Part shown: in pieces, positions 36,923-45,102 of the stretch
Position numbering within the stretch: the stretch's first letter is position 1
How the letters are laid out: each line of letters opens with the position of its first letter
Assembly: GCF_900299535.1 (NCBI RefSeq)
Contig: NZ_OMKE01000019.1
Span: 1-52,656, forward strand
Length of the DNA: 52,656 bases
From: Aquimarina aquimarini
GTDB taxonomy: Bacteria > Bacteroidota > Bacteroidia > Flavobacteriales > Flavobacteriaceae
Reading direction: 5' to 3'
Program-made: the position numbers and the translations under genes
The notes under the pieces: model-generated
The model's database searches: none
The model's input: the letters and a program-made list of their open reading frames with translations, nothing else
What the model was told of the DNA's origin: nothing

Positions 36923-37312
36923 TTATAATTCAGATAACAATTCCGAATCGACTTTTGGGTTATTCCTGATAAATTCTTTTAATTCAGTAATTGATTTTCC
37001 ATCTAGAAATTCAGAATCAGTATTTTCAATTCGTTTTAGCATATTAATTCCCATATGAGATGGTTTATTCATTAAGGAATTATATAAAAACTTTTCATAG
37101 TTAAGAGTTTCTAATCCGTGTAAGATCGTCCAGAAAACACCAGACCCATCATCATTTGGATATCGTTCAAAAACTCCGAAGAGCGCATTGATTCCGAGTT
37201 TAGGTTTTCCATTTTCCCAAAGTTCATTGACAAGTTCGTCCAATTCCAGCCAATTCCCATCCACCGGTTTGAAAGATTCTATTGCGGATATTATTTCTTT
37301 AGTTGATTTCAT
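36923..37312 (-). CDS. Small helical protein, immunity-like
   Basis: 129 residues, cytoplasmic, all-helical. GINALFGVFERYPNDDGSGVFWTILHGLE and NKPSHMGINMLKRIENT give the HEAT-like look of small immunity proteins of polymorphic toxins. I cannot name the family with certainty, and no toxin gene is adjacent. Single gene with structured sequence on both sides. Confidence 0.55.
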   Translation of the reverse strand: MKSTKEIISAIESFKPVDGNWLELDELVNELWENGKPKLGINALFGVFERYPNDDGSGVFWTILHGLETLNYEKFLYNSLMNKPSHMGINMLKRIENTDSEFLDGKSITELKEFIRNNPKVDSELLSEL

Positions 37313-37341
37313 TATTCCAATGTGCTACAAAACAAAAAAAT

Positions 37342-37572
37342 ATAGTTACTATAATAACGATACTCCTTATATATTTAGAATAAAAATACTATTATTTTTA
37401 TCATATGATCTTTAGGAAACCCTCATAAAAAATTAATAAAATACTGTATGGTTGGTAGTGAGTAGTGAGTATTGAGTAGTGAGAAAACTGTATTGAGTAT
37501 TAGTTATTGGGTGTTCTATAGTACTCCTTGGTTTCCATCCTGCGCTGGGAGGACAAAGCTTTCTCTATAAAA
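37342..37572. repeat. Dispersed intergenic repeat, copy A
   Basis: Starts with an imperfect dyad ATAGTTACTA-TAATAACGAT (37342-37361), then a 31-bp block at 37369-37399 shared exactly with copy B (40137-40167), then a 19-bp block at 37491-37509 shared exactly with 40224-40242, and a 34-bp block at 37539-37572 shared with copy C (46051-46084) with two mismatches. It fills most of the gap between two minus-strand genes. Confidence 0.75.
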
Positions 37573-37623
37573 CAGTGCTGGTATTTGGTTGTGGGTTTGT
37601 GTAATGGTTACCGTTGTTAGTAT

Positions 37624-38388
37624 TTATTCTTGTTGTAACCAATTAAATTTTCCGTTTTTCCAGTAGACAAATCCACCTCCACAACTTTCAGAAGCGTGCA
37701 TATATAGAGCATTATAATTTATTTTTACTTTTTTGTTTTCAGGAACATCTTTAAAGTCTACAAAATCGTCTTCATAGTTTGACCATAAGGTTTCATTTCT
37801 ATTGACTTTTTTAAAAACTCCAACCCATCCGTAACTTGTCATATTAAAAGGATCATTATTATTTCCTAAAATATGGATTCTTGTTTTTTGCCCATAATCA
37901 ATAAATCCAATTTTAGTTTCTCCTTTCTTGTTTTTTAATAGGACAACCATATCATTTTTTTTATCTCCAAAAAAATTACCTTTTAGATAAAAAGGTTTTA
38001 TTTCAGTATTCAGAGTAAGGCCTTTGAACTCAGAATATTTACTAATTTCATTAGTAACCTCTTTTATGCTTTCATTCTTACTTTTTAAATATCCATCAAA
38101 GACATAACCAAACTCTTCATTCGAAATATAAGTCGGGAAGTTTTGGAAATTTATTTTAACCCATTTCCCTGAGATTTTTTTACCATTATCTACTATTGTC
38201 TGACTGTATTCAGTTCTTTTAATTATAGTTATTTCTGCTCCAAAATATAATTTACCAATTTTCTTTCCTTTTGAGTTTGGCTCTTGTCTTAAAATAAGTC
38301 CATTTTCTGCAGTGACAACAAACTTGTCTTGACTAAAAATTGGTATTGCCCAGAGTAATGTTATCAGTATAATTATTGTTTTTTTCAT
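37624..38388 (-). CDS. Secreted protein with bacterial SH3 domain
   Basis: 254 residues with signal peptide (MKKTIIILITLLWAIPIFSQ). Residues 22-90 match an SH3_3 domain (VTAENGLILRQEPNSKGKKIGKLYFGAEITIIKR, then GKWVKI), which usually binds cell wall or other polymers. The C-terminal 150 residues are unknown and end with ESCGGGFVYWKNGKFNWLQQE. No enzyme motif. Single gene in the cassette-like region. Confidence 0.8.
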   Translation of the reverse strand: MKKTIIILITLLWAIPIFSQDKFVVTAENGLILRQEPNSKGKKIGKLYFGAEITIIKRTEYSQTIVDNGKKISGKWVKINFQNFPTYISNEEFGYVFDGYLKSKNESIKEVTNEISKYSEFKGLTLNTEIKPFYLKGNFFGDKKNDMVVLLKNKKGETKIGFIDYGQKTRIHILGNNNDPFNMTSYGWVGVFKKVNRNETLWSNYEDDFVDFKDVPENKKVKINYNALYMHASESCGGGFVYWKNGKFNWLQQE

Positions 38389-38435
38389 ATTAAAGGTAAC
38401 CTCTCGGCATGGTAAGTACGGGGATTAAAAGTAAT

Positions 38436-38570
38436 AATCTTTTGATTAAGCACTGAGCCAAAAATTTTTATTTTGTTTTATCTTTTTTGTTCTAAAGCCA
38501 AATCAAAAGATTTGCGGTATTGTTAAATAGTATTGAATTTTCTTAAACTACCGAACGCCTTATTTGCTAT
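38436..38570. repeat. Structured element beyond the gene at 38596
   Basis: AATCTTTTGATT (38436-38447) and its exact complement (38501-38512) form a 12-bp stem around 53 nt. GAGCC at 38454-38458 and AAGCC at 38495-38499 flank it asymmetrically. On the minus strand ATAGCAAATAAG (38559-38570) comes 26 nt after the stop of the gene at 38596, matching the motif at 36876 and 43484. Confidence 0.55.
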
Positions 38571-38595
38571 ATGCAGTGTTATTGCCTTTGTTTTT

Positions 38596-39066
38596 TTACA
38601 ATCGTCCTTGGTCAAATAATTCAAATTTAAACAACTCATCAGAGTCATATCCATAAACTTTATTCAGTATTTCTAAAGCTATTTTTTTTGCTTCTGGTTT
38701 GTTATTTCCAACATTTAGAGCATAACAAGGAATTCCATCCCACTCATAGTATTCGAAATTCTTTGATAATTCAAGGTTTTTGAAAGCGTTCTCATTAGTT
38801 TTTTCATTATCAAAAGTCAAGTTGAATGAGAAATTAAATGGATTTCCTGGTTTAGCTGTTTTTTCAACTAATGCTCCGTGAACTATCTGCATAATAACAG
38901 TATTATCTTTGATTAGATTTATTAAGAAAGCATTATTTGTCTTTTCAAACCTGTGAGCTGTTAATTCCAACGTTTTGGTTAATCCAGTTTCAAGTTTATC
39001 AATTTGAGCTTTTACTCCAATATTTATTCCTAATAAAGTCAAAAGAGAAAGTATAATTTTTTTCAT
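38596..39066 (-). CDS. Small secreted protein of unknown function
   Basis: 156 residues with signal peptide (MKKIILSLLTLLGINIGVKAQ). Alternating strand-like segments (FLINLIKDNTVIMQIVHGALVEK) and a YEWDGIPCYALNV motif; no family recognised. Single gene flanked by structured elements (38436-38570 downstream, 39125-39258 upstream). Confidence 0.7.
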   Translation of the reverse strand: MKKIILSLLTLLGINIGVKAQIDKLETGLTKTLELTAHRFEKTNNAFLINLIKDNTVIMQIVHGALVEKTAKPGNPFNFSFNLTFDNEKTNENAFKNLELSKNFEYYEWDGIPCYALNVGNNKPEAKKIALEILNKVYGYDSDELFKFELFDQGRL

Positions 39067-39124
39067 TCAATATTTTTAGGTTAAGTTATGATTTACTTTT
39101 TTAGTATCAATTGTAATAAAAGAT

Positions 39125-39258
39125 AACGTGATTGTATAAGATTAGTTGCGTGGTTTAAGCATCTAATTTAGCAAATAAATCACAGATAGAAAGTCCACGA
39201 GGAATTTCGTAAGTAGGCTTGTGCTAGCAATTAATTTTATACGGGGTCAGCCAACGTT
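39125..39258. repeat. 134-bp imperfect palindrome between divergent genes
   Basis: Outer ends AACGT (39125-39129) and ACGTT (39254-39258). Main arms GTATAAGATTAGTTGC (39134-39149) and 39227-39242 pair at 14 of 16 positions. A small inner dyad ACGA/TCGT is at 39197-39210. The right end carries GCCAACG, as at 36160. Like the element at 36773, it has the size and layout of an attC-type recombination site or a structured RNA. Confidence 0.6.
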
Positions 39259-39310
39259 TATTCTTGTAACAAATAATTACTTCTATCGTCTTCAGGTTAA
39301 ACAAAAAGAC

Positions 39311-40066
39311 ATGAATTACCCACTAATCAAACCTAAATATTACGTCTCTTTATTTAAAGAAATTCTCAACTTCATTAAAAATCCTAAAAACGAGAAAAAC
39401 CGTACAAAATCAACTAAGCAAAAAAATTATGACACTATTGGTTTACTGATTTTAAAAACGCTTTTCTTGATTCCTGTTGTTTTGTTTTTTGCAGTTGTAT
39501 ATGATCCAGAAAACATACAAAAGGGAAATATGTCTGAACGTTTTACTCCAATGATACTTTTATTAGTAGGAGTAGTAATTCTGCCGTTTCTTGAAGAAAC
39601 TCTTTTTAGACTTTCGCTAAAATTCAAACCTTTTTATTTGGCTTTGACGTCAAGTGTACTTTGCTATTATATTTTAACCAAACTTGTATTTCATACTAAA
39701 CTTAGTGCTGTAGATGAAAGTTTTATAATGAGAGTAGTTATTTCAATTTCATTAGGATTAATTTTTTATCCTATCATCAATATTAAATCCTTCAAAAAAT
39801 CATTAAGTAAATTTTGGGCTCAGCACTTTCGAAGTATTTATTACATCTCTTGTTTGGTTTTTGCTTGGTTACATTATTCGAAATACGAGTTAAGTTTAAC
39901 TAATATTCTCTTGCTTCCCATTCTAACTTTGCCACAATTAATGAGTGCCATAATTTACGGGTATATTAGAGTGTCTTTTGGATTTCGTTATCCACTACTT
40001 TTACATATGTCAAATAACTTAATAGGATTTAGCTTGTCTTTTTTGCTATCCACAGATTTAATTTAA
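39311..40066 (+). CDS. CPBP-family intramembrane metalloprotease
   Basis: 251 residues from the ATG at 39311; the frame is open 30 codons further up, but that part overlaps the palindrome and lacks family features. Motif 1 is EETLFR (EExxxR) at about residues 96-101 after the second membrane segment, motif 2 is FAWLHYS (FxxxH), and motif 3 is HMSNN. Several membrane spans. Abi/CAAX-type protease; such genes often sit beside bacteriocins or act in immunity. Divergent from the small secreted gene. Confidence 0.85.
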   Translation: MNYPLIKPKYYVSLFKEILNFIKNPKNEKNRTKSTKQKNYDTIGLLILKTLFLIPVVLFFAVVYDPENIQKGNMSERFTPMILLLVGVVILPFLEETLFRLSLKFKPFYLALTSSVLCYYILTKLVFHTKLSAVDESFIMRVVISISLGLIFYPIINIKSFKKSLSKFWAQHFRSIYYISCLVFAWLHYSKYELSLTNILLLPILTLPQLMSAIIYGYIRVSFGFRYPLLLHMSNNLIGFSLSFLLSTDLI

Positions 40067-40104
40067 CTAACTAGGCTAATTGTCGTTACTGTTGGCTAAC
40101 AATA

Positions 40105-40242
40105 AAGTATAGCTACCATAGCAACTATACTTCTTAATATATTTAGAATAAAAATACTATTATTTTTTATCACACGCTTTGTAGAGAACCCCTCATAAAA
40201 ATTAATAAATATTGTATGGTTAGTATTGAGTATTAGTTATTG
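40105..40242. repeat. Dispersed intergenic repeat, copy B
   Basis: Begins with a 28-bp imperfect palindrome, AAGTATAG (40105-40112) to CTATACTT (40125-40132), then the block shared exactly with copy A (40137-40167) and a further exact 19-bp match (40224-40242). ATAGCAACTA at 40118-40127 is the plus-strand form of the motif found past three other genes, here 52 nt after the CPBP stop. GTTGGCTAAC is at 40091-40100. Confidence 0.7.
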
Positions 40243-40370
40243 ACAAAACGTGTAGTACTTTCTTCTTTATTTAGGTACAAATACGGTATACGAACTCATC
40301 ACCCCCCTATTATTTTGTATGACTAAATCGAATAGTATTGTTTTGTGGTTATAAATACAAAAAAATAATT

Positions 40371-41066
40371 ATGACATTAAGAACATTTGCGCTCGTATTT
40401 TTTTCTTTGACCTTTTTTAATTCTAACGCACAAAGTAAAGAAGTTACTTCCTATAGTTATAAAAAAGGAGAAATCTTGGATGTTATGCTATTAACAATGG
40501 TATCAGATTCAAAAGAGAAATTTGATACATATAAAAAGACAATTTATCCAGTGGGTTATGAATATTCGTATCGACCGCAAAATGGTTTTAGAATCTCAAA
40601 ACTCACACTGGGTACTCATCTTCCTTCTAACTTAATATTTGGAAAATGGGAAAACAAACAAAAAAGAGAAGCGTTTTTAGCCAATATTTCTAAAAGAGTA
40701 CCCGATTTTCATAAACAACGTAGAGAACTGTTTCCTTATTTTGATCTTACTTATTATGAAATGCAAAAAGATGTAAGTTTCTCTATAAATAAAAAGAAAT
40801 ACAATGTAGTCACCTCTTTTTGGAAAGATAATTCTAACGAGTTCAATAAATTCGTTTCTAATTGGGAAGAAAAAATTAAAAAAGCTGGTGGCAAAATTGT
40901 CTTACAATTAAATAAAGGAAATTCACCAACTGGGTATGTTTATAATCCAGATAAATTTTATATAATTGAATGGAAAAATCAATCTGTTTTTGAAGCATTT
41001 GCTGTAGCGCACTCAATGACTAGTTATGATGATCTAAAAAATGTACATCAATTTAAAATTGATTAA
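40371..41066 (+). CDS. Secreted protein with two ferredoxin-like (DUF1330/EthD-type) repeats
   Basis: 231 residues from the ATG at 40371 (signal peptide MTLRTFALVFFSLTFFNSNAQ). Two related halves: LLTMVSDSKEKFDTYKKTIYPVG to FGKWENKQKREAFL, and TSFWKDNSNEFNKFVSNWEEKI to IEWKNQSVFEAF. Each resembles a dimeric alpha-beta barrel unit of the DUF1330 kind, so the protein may form the barrel within one chain. Activity unknown. The AraC-type regulator gene follows after 26 nt, likely in the same operon. Confidence 0.65.
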   Translation: MTLRTFALVFFSLTFFNSNAQSKEVTSYSYKKGEILDVMLLTMVSDSKEKFDTYKKTIYPVGYEYSYRPQNGFRISKLTLGTHLPSNLIFGKWENKQKREAFLANISKRVPDFHKQRRELFPYFDLTYYEMQKDVSFSINKKKYNVVTSFWKDNSNEFNKFVSNWEEKIKKAGGKIVLQLNKGNSPTGYVYNPDKFYIIEWKNQSVFEAFAVAHSMTSYDDLKNVHQFKID

Positions 41067-41092
41067 GTTATATAAATATTAAGCAATTACAT

Positions 41093-42199
41093 ATGCAAGA
41101 ACTACTCAATCAGCTTATTTATTTTGGTTTTTTTCAAAGTATCATTCTATTATTAGTCTATCTTTTTTCACCAAAAAAGAGAAGGCATATAAATGGATAC
41201 ATGGCTTTTTTAATAATTACAATTTCAATAGGTTTATTGGGTAGAACGTTGCACAGTGCTGGGTTTTGGAATAGTAATTTCAGGCTTATTTGTTTTTCAG
41301 AATTTTCAGTACTCTTATTTGGGCCAACAGTTTATTTGTTTACCTGTTATGTTCTCTTGAAAAAGAAGTATTCAAATAAAGATTTGATTCATTATGTTCC
41401 TGCCCTACTATACTCCACATTTATAGTTGTTTATTTTATGATCCCTGCAGATGCTGTTATACGTGAGAGGGTTAAAACGGGTGAACTATTTCGAGTTATA
41501 CATATTTGTCTTGGGTTTGGCTTAATGGTAAACAGCATATACTTAATAATGAGTTGGAGTGTTTTGAATACATTTTCTAAAGAAATAAAAAATGAGATAT
41601 CGTATGAATTGCACCTTCAGTTTATCGTAAATTTTTTAAGAGTAATAACCTGTAGTTTATTGTTTTGGATTGTTATTTATTTTATTAGCCTTTTGGGATT
41701 TCAAGATATAGAACGTTCTATTCGTCCATTTATATGGGTTTTTCTAGCATTTATCATTCTCTTTATTACTTACTACGGGATGATTTCTCCAAATGTCATG
41801 AGGGTTTTACCAGAAATTGAATTTAAAAAATATACGCAATCAAAATTAAGTCTAGAAGATTTGGAGGGTTTAAGAAAGAAGCTCGACCAAATTATGATTA
41901 ATAAAAAACCTTACTTAAATAATAAGTTATTTAAAGCAGAGTTAGCTCAAATGTTGGGAGTAAATAACCCAGAACTTGCACGATTACTTAATGAAAATAT
42001 TGGAATGAACTTTTTTGAATATGTGAATTATTATCGCATAAAAGAGTTTATCCTCTTGGCTAAATCAGATAAAGCTAAACAACTTACTTTTTTTGGACTT
42101 GCTCAAGAGGCAGGGTTTAATTCTAAAACTACATTCAATAAATCATTTAAAAAACTAATGGGCGTTTCTCCCTCTATTTATTTTAGTGAAAAGTTGTAA
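41093..42199 (+). CDS. Membrane-bound AraC-type transcription regulator
   Basis: 368 residues. Seven membrane segments in the first 235 residues, then a cytoplasmic AraC HTH (about 260-368): AQMLGVNNPELARLLNENIGMNFFEYVNYYRIKE, FGLAQEAGFNSKTTFNKSFKKLMGVSPSIYF. The type is common in Bacteroidota and lets a membrane signal act directly on DNA. Co-transcribed with the secreted protein upstream, which may be part of the sensing or the response. Confidence 0.9.
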   Translation: MQELLNQLIYFGFFQSIILLLVYLFSPKKRRHINGYMAFLIITISIGLLGRTLHSAGFWNSNFRLICFSEFSVLLFGPTVYLFTCYVLLKKKYSNKDLIHYVPALLYSTFIVVYFMIPADAVIRERVKTGELFRVIHICLGFGLMVNSIYLIMSWSVLNTFSKEIKNEISYELHLQFIVNFLRVITCSLLFWIVIYFISLLGFQDIERSIRPFIWVFLAFIILFITYYGMISPNVMRVLPEIEFKKYTQSKLSLEDLEGLRKKLDQIMINKKPYLNNKLFKAELAQMLGVNNPELARLLNENIGMNFFEYVNYYRIKEFILLAKSDKAKQLTFFGLAQEAGFNSKTTFNKSFKKLMGVSPSIYFSEKL

Positions 42200-42295
42200 T
42201 AAAATTAAAAGTTAAATAAATAACTAGAACCAACGGATTGAATAAACTATCGTTTTCATGTGCTTTATTTTGTGCTGTACAACATTTATCTTTCA

Positions 42296-42541
42296 TCAAA
42301 CTTCCAACTTGACTTCTCCATAATAACTCCCATTCTACCTTCATGTTCCTTTCCTTGATAAAAAAAGATGGCTTTGTTTTTTTTGATCAATTTTACATGA
42401 GTAATCATCCACCCCTAATGTTTTTTTTCAGAATTTAGTTTCCAAAGAGCAATAGATTCATTATCCTCAGTTTTTATATGATAAAGTTGTTCTCTCAGGG
42501 TATTGGATTTTTAATTCATAATCAAAGCCTGTATCAATCAT
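42296..42541 (-). pseudogene. Decayed gene after the YARHG protein
   Basis: The minus strand reads as protein in pieces: MIDTGFDYELKIQYPE from 42541, then in another frame TEDNESIALWKLNSEKK, a stop after a run of A, and then THVKLIKKNKAIFFYQGKE to KSSWKFDER with a stop at 42296. At least one frameshift and one stop break it. It starts 8 nt after the YARHG gene stop, so an operon partner was probably lost. Family not recognised. Confidence 0.55.
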
Positions 42542-42549
42542 TGCTTTTG

Positions 42550-43263
42550 CTATTTACTTTTTTCAACATTTCTTATTCTTATTATATTTTGCTTTTCTAT
42601 TTGCGTCAAAAATGAATCTACATTTTGGTGATATCCTGTATACCATTCTTGTTTATTGAAATAACCTGACATTTTCTCTGTTTTAAACATATAATGATAT
42701 CTTGCATATATTTCATTACGCATAATTTTAAGTTCTTCTACATTCATTACATTTAAGTAATCAAAACTTATAATCTCGGTTTTAGTATTAAAGTATTTAC
42801 CTATTTGATTAGCCTTGGAGTAGGCTCCAATTTCATAGTCCCCGTCATTTCCTATTTGAACTGGTGGGTTATCTAATTTTAATCCTTTATATTTCTTATT
42901 AGAAAATTCAAAAGTCACAAATTCTCCATTAGATTGATCAGAATAAAACTGATTTCCTTTTATTTTTACATTCGTGAAATTTTCGTATGATAAATGCCAA
43001 CCAACCATCTCTAAATTTTTAATCTCCCAATCTCCTTTTTCTAATTGAGCACAAATAATACCACCAGCAATTGATACATGTAAGGACGACTCTGCTTCTG
43101 ATTCTCCAAAAGAATATGTGCCAGAATAATTATTAATATTTTCTTCCTCCCAAGTTCTTAATGATATATTTTTTTCTTCTATCATATCTTGAGTTCCAAA
43201 AAGTTGTGCTTTGGCTGTTGATATTGACAAAAACATAATCAGCATGATTGTACTTATTCTCAT
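42550..43263 (-). CDS. Secreted YARHG-domain protein
   Basis: 237 residues with signal peptide (MRISTIMLIMFLSISTAKAQ). The C-terminus has LKIMRNEIYARYHYMF followed by SGYFNKQEWY, the YARHG domain (named for the YARHG residues, here YARYH), found outside the cytoplasm. The N-terminal 150 residues are strand-rich (YSGTYSFGESEAESSLHVS) and unknown. A decayed gene follows directly; upstream lies the structured stretch 43264-43565. Confidence 0.8.
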   Translation of the reverse strand: MRISTIMLIMFLSISTAKAQLFGTQDMIEEKNISLRTWEEENINNYSGTYSFGESEAESSLHVSIAGGIICAQLEKGDWEIKNLEMVGWHLSYENFTNVKIKGNQFYSDQSNGEFVTFEFSNKKYKGLKLDNPPVQIGNDGDYEIGAYSKANQIGKYFNTKTEIISFDYLNVMNVEELKIMRNEIYARYHYMFKTEKMSGYFNKQEWYTGYHQNVDSFLTQIEKQNIIRIRNVEKSK

Positions 43264-43565
43264 ATCTTTTCTTTAATTCTTAACCAACGCCTTTGTAAAA
43301 TCTGTATTAACTGTTATTGATAAAATATTTTGTGCAGTTAAAGGGAAAGCAGAAAAATTGATCAATTGAATCTACGACGTGTTCTATTTAGTTTGTTTTT
43401 TTCAAAATTAAGGATTTTTTTCTTCCAACTAATGAGGCAAACAAATGGGGGTTAAAAAAAGGAAATGACCTTTTGACCTAGTACTAAATTGCTATGATTT
43501 TATATATAATGTAATTGTTGTGCAACAGTTACTGATGTTATCATAAGTGCTTTTTTCAATAAATT
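43264..43565. other. Structured non-coding stretch beyond the gene at 43566
   Basis: 302 bp. On the minus strand GCACAACAATTACA, then ATAGCAATTTAG (43484-43495), comes 71 nt past the stop of the gene at 43566 and matches the motif beyond 36923 and 38596. CCAACG at 43284-43289 lies 21 nt from the start of the next gene. So the stretch has a motif at one end and a CCAACG block at the other. Confidence 0.5.
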
Positions 43566-43868
43566 TCATTCCACTTTATCATACAGGTAAGTTCTTAGGG
43601 AATTGTCATTTTCGTTGTTGTCCATAATATAATTACCAAATAATCCTATTCCGATACAAGTAATTAAAATTGTGCATTGAATTAGTTTTTGTTTTCGATT
43701 TGGTTCTTTCAAAATAAGGATCATAGAAAAAATTAAAAGCGTTAGAATAAATATTTTCAGAATAATACCAATTAAAGGATTCATACCAGAGAAATATCTG
43801 AAATTAAAAGCCAAATAAAGTCCAATTATAATTGAAATCAATGTTATTTTCAGTGTTTTAGATTTCAT
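43566..43868 (-). CDS. Small membrane protein
   Basis: 100 residues with three predicted membrane segments (about 8-25, 31-53, 63-81) and an acidic tail. No recognisable family. It lies 38 nt after the TlpA-like gene in the same direction and may be the last gene of that operon. Confidence 0.6.
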   Translation of the reverse strand: MKSKTLKITLISIIIGLYLAFNFRYFSGMNPLIGIILKIFILTLLIFSMILILKEPNRKQKLIQCTILITCIGIGLFGNYIMDNNENDNSLRTYLYDKVE

Positions 43869-43906
43869 TCAGATTTTTTTATTTATAAGTTGGTATTCCC
43901 CTTTCA

Positions 43907-44407
43907 TTATTTTATTCTCTTAATTAATTCTGCAAGACTCTCAACATTTAAATTACTTGTGTGCTTTACAATTAAATTTCCCTGAGCGTCATAAAAATAA
44001 GTCGTTGGCAAAGCTGTAATTTCATTAAGTCCATATTCAGATAGTTTTTTAGAGCTCTTCAAAAAATTAAAACTATAAGGCTTAGAATTAGAGAAATATG
44101 TGATTTTATCTATTGTTTCATCAGAAATCATTACAAAATTTACATCATCCCCAAAACGCTGTTTTACTTCTTCAAAGTATGGAAACTCTTTAAGGCAAGG
44201 AGCACACCAAGTTGCCCAATAATTAACAACAAGAGGTTTTCCTTGATATTCACTTAGCTCTATATTGTTTCCTTTTAAATCTAGCACTTCTAGCTGATTT
44301 AATGATATATCTGGTGATACGATAAACTTACTATAAACAAGTGTTGCTGTTGCAATTAAAATAATGCAACCCAATGTAAATCCTTTCCAAAACGATTTCT
44401 TAATCAT
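43907..44407 (-). CDS. Membrane-anchored TlpA/ResA-type thioredoxin
   Basis: 166 residues from the ATG at 44407; a TTG five codons earlier overlaps the upstream small gene. One N-terminal membrane anchor, then a thioredoxin fold: VVNYWATWCAPCLKEFPYF with the CxxC active site WCAPC, and cis-Pro in ALPTTYF. Acts outside the cytoplasm on disulfides, for example in cytochrome or envelope protein maturation. It is preceded 7 nt upstream by a 32-residue membrane peptide gene. Confidence 0.92.
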   Translation of the reverse strand: MIKKSFWKGFTLGCIILIATATLVYSKFIVSPDISLNQLEVLDLKGNNIELSEYQGKPLVVNYWATWCAPCLKEFPYFEEVKQRFGDDVNFVMISDETIDKITYFSNSKPYSFNFLKSSKKLSEYGLNEITALPTTYFYDAQGNLIVKHTSNLNVESLAELIKRIK

Positions 44408-44414
44408 AATAATC

Positions 44415-44513
44415 TTATTCAAATATTAATACTAGTATTAGTAGCACTAAAAGTAACCCTAAAAACCCTGTTAATAAGCCTATTAAAAAGCTTCCTTTTT
44501 TACCAATTTTCAT
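44415..44513 (-). CDS. 32-residue single-span membrane peptide
   Basis: ATG at 44513, stop TAA at 44415. Starts MKIGKKGSFLIGLL, followed by a run of Leu/Val/Ile and a final Glu: a basic N-terminus and one hydrophobic helix with GLLTGFLG packing glycines. A-rich AAAAAAGATG precedes the start. It ends 7 nt before the thioredoxin start, so co-translation is likely. It could be an assembly partner of the thioredoxin, a small membrane regulator or a type I toxin-like peptide. Confidence 0.6.
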   Translation of the reverse strand: MKIGKKGSFLIGLLTGFLGLLLVLLILVLIFE

Positions 44514-44693
44514 CTTTTTTAATTAAATATACTATTCAAAGCAAAAACTATTACCTTCTAATTATTTGGAATTATTTCTTTTTGTAATCAATGTGTTTAC
44601 CCCCATTTTTGAGGACTAAATTATAGTCTTATAATTTGCTTTATAAATTTGTTTTGTATAAAGGAAAGGATTTGATATATTTATTGCAAGTAC

Positions 44694-44734
44694 GTACTAT
44701 TAAGTACACTAGATACCAATAGTATACTAATACT
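44694..44734 (+). promoter_or_regulatory. Operator-like dyads upstream of the HxlR gene at 44764
   Basis: GTACT-ATTA-AGTAC (44694-44707) and AGTATACT (44721-44728), preceded by CCAAT. The ten bases CAATAGTATA (44717-44726) are the same as at 35135-35144 in the azoreductase/HxlR promoter. Confidence 0.45.
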
Positions 44735-44763
44735 GATTTTCAGCAATTTAAATTTTTATAAAA

Positions 44764-45102
44764 TTGAAAAACAATAAAGAAGTCGTTCATTGCATTGTCG
44801 ATTATGCTTTTAAAAGAGTTGGGGGTAAATATAAAGGACGTATATTATGGGTGCTTAGAGATGATGTTTTAAGATATGGAGAATTAAAACGAGCGATTGT
44901 AGGTGTTACTCCAAAAATGTTAACCCAAACATTGCGAGAGCTAGAAGCCGATGAGTTGGTTTCAAGAAAAGTATATTTAGAAGTACCCCCAAAAGTCGAG
45001 TATGCATTGACTACTACTGGAAAGGAATTAATTCCTTTTATAGAACAACTAAGAAGTTGGGCTAAAAACCTAATGGAGCAAAGAAATATTACAATACCTT
45101 AA
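44764..45102 (+). CDS. HxlR-family regulator with TTG start
   Basis: 112 residues. The frame has a stop 15 nt before this TTG and no ATG before the HTH (RVGGKYKGRILWVL), so TTG must be the start. Recognition region IVGVTPKMLTQTLRELEADELVSRK. One Cys at residue 10. The operators upstream share a 10-mer with those of the HxlR gene at 35177. No reductase is adjacent; the divergent thioredoxin operon (44407-44513) is a possible target, 250 bp away. Confidence 0.87.
   Translation: MKNNKEVVHCIVDYAFKRVGGKYKGRILWVLRDDVLRYGELKRAIVGVTPKMLTQTLRELEADELVSRKVYLEVPPKVEYALTTTGKELIPFIEQLRSWAKNLMEQRNITIP

Noticed and set aside
37441..37515. CRISPR-like repeat (GTAGTGAGTAGTGAGTATTGAGTAGTGAG)
   Set aside because: Irregular short-unit tandem sequence without spacers of constant length and without cas genes.
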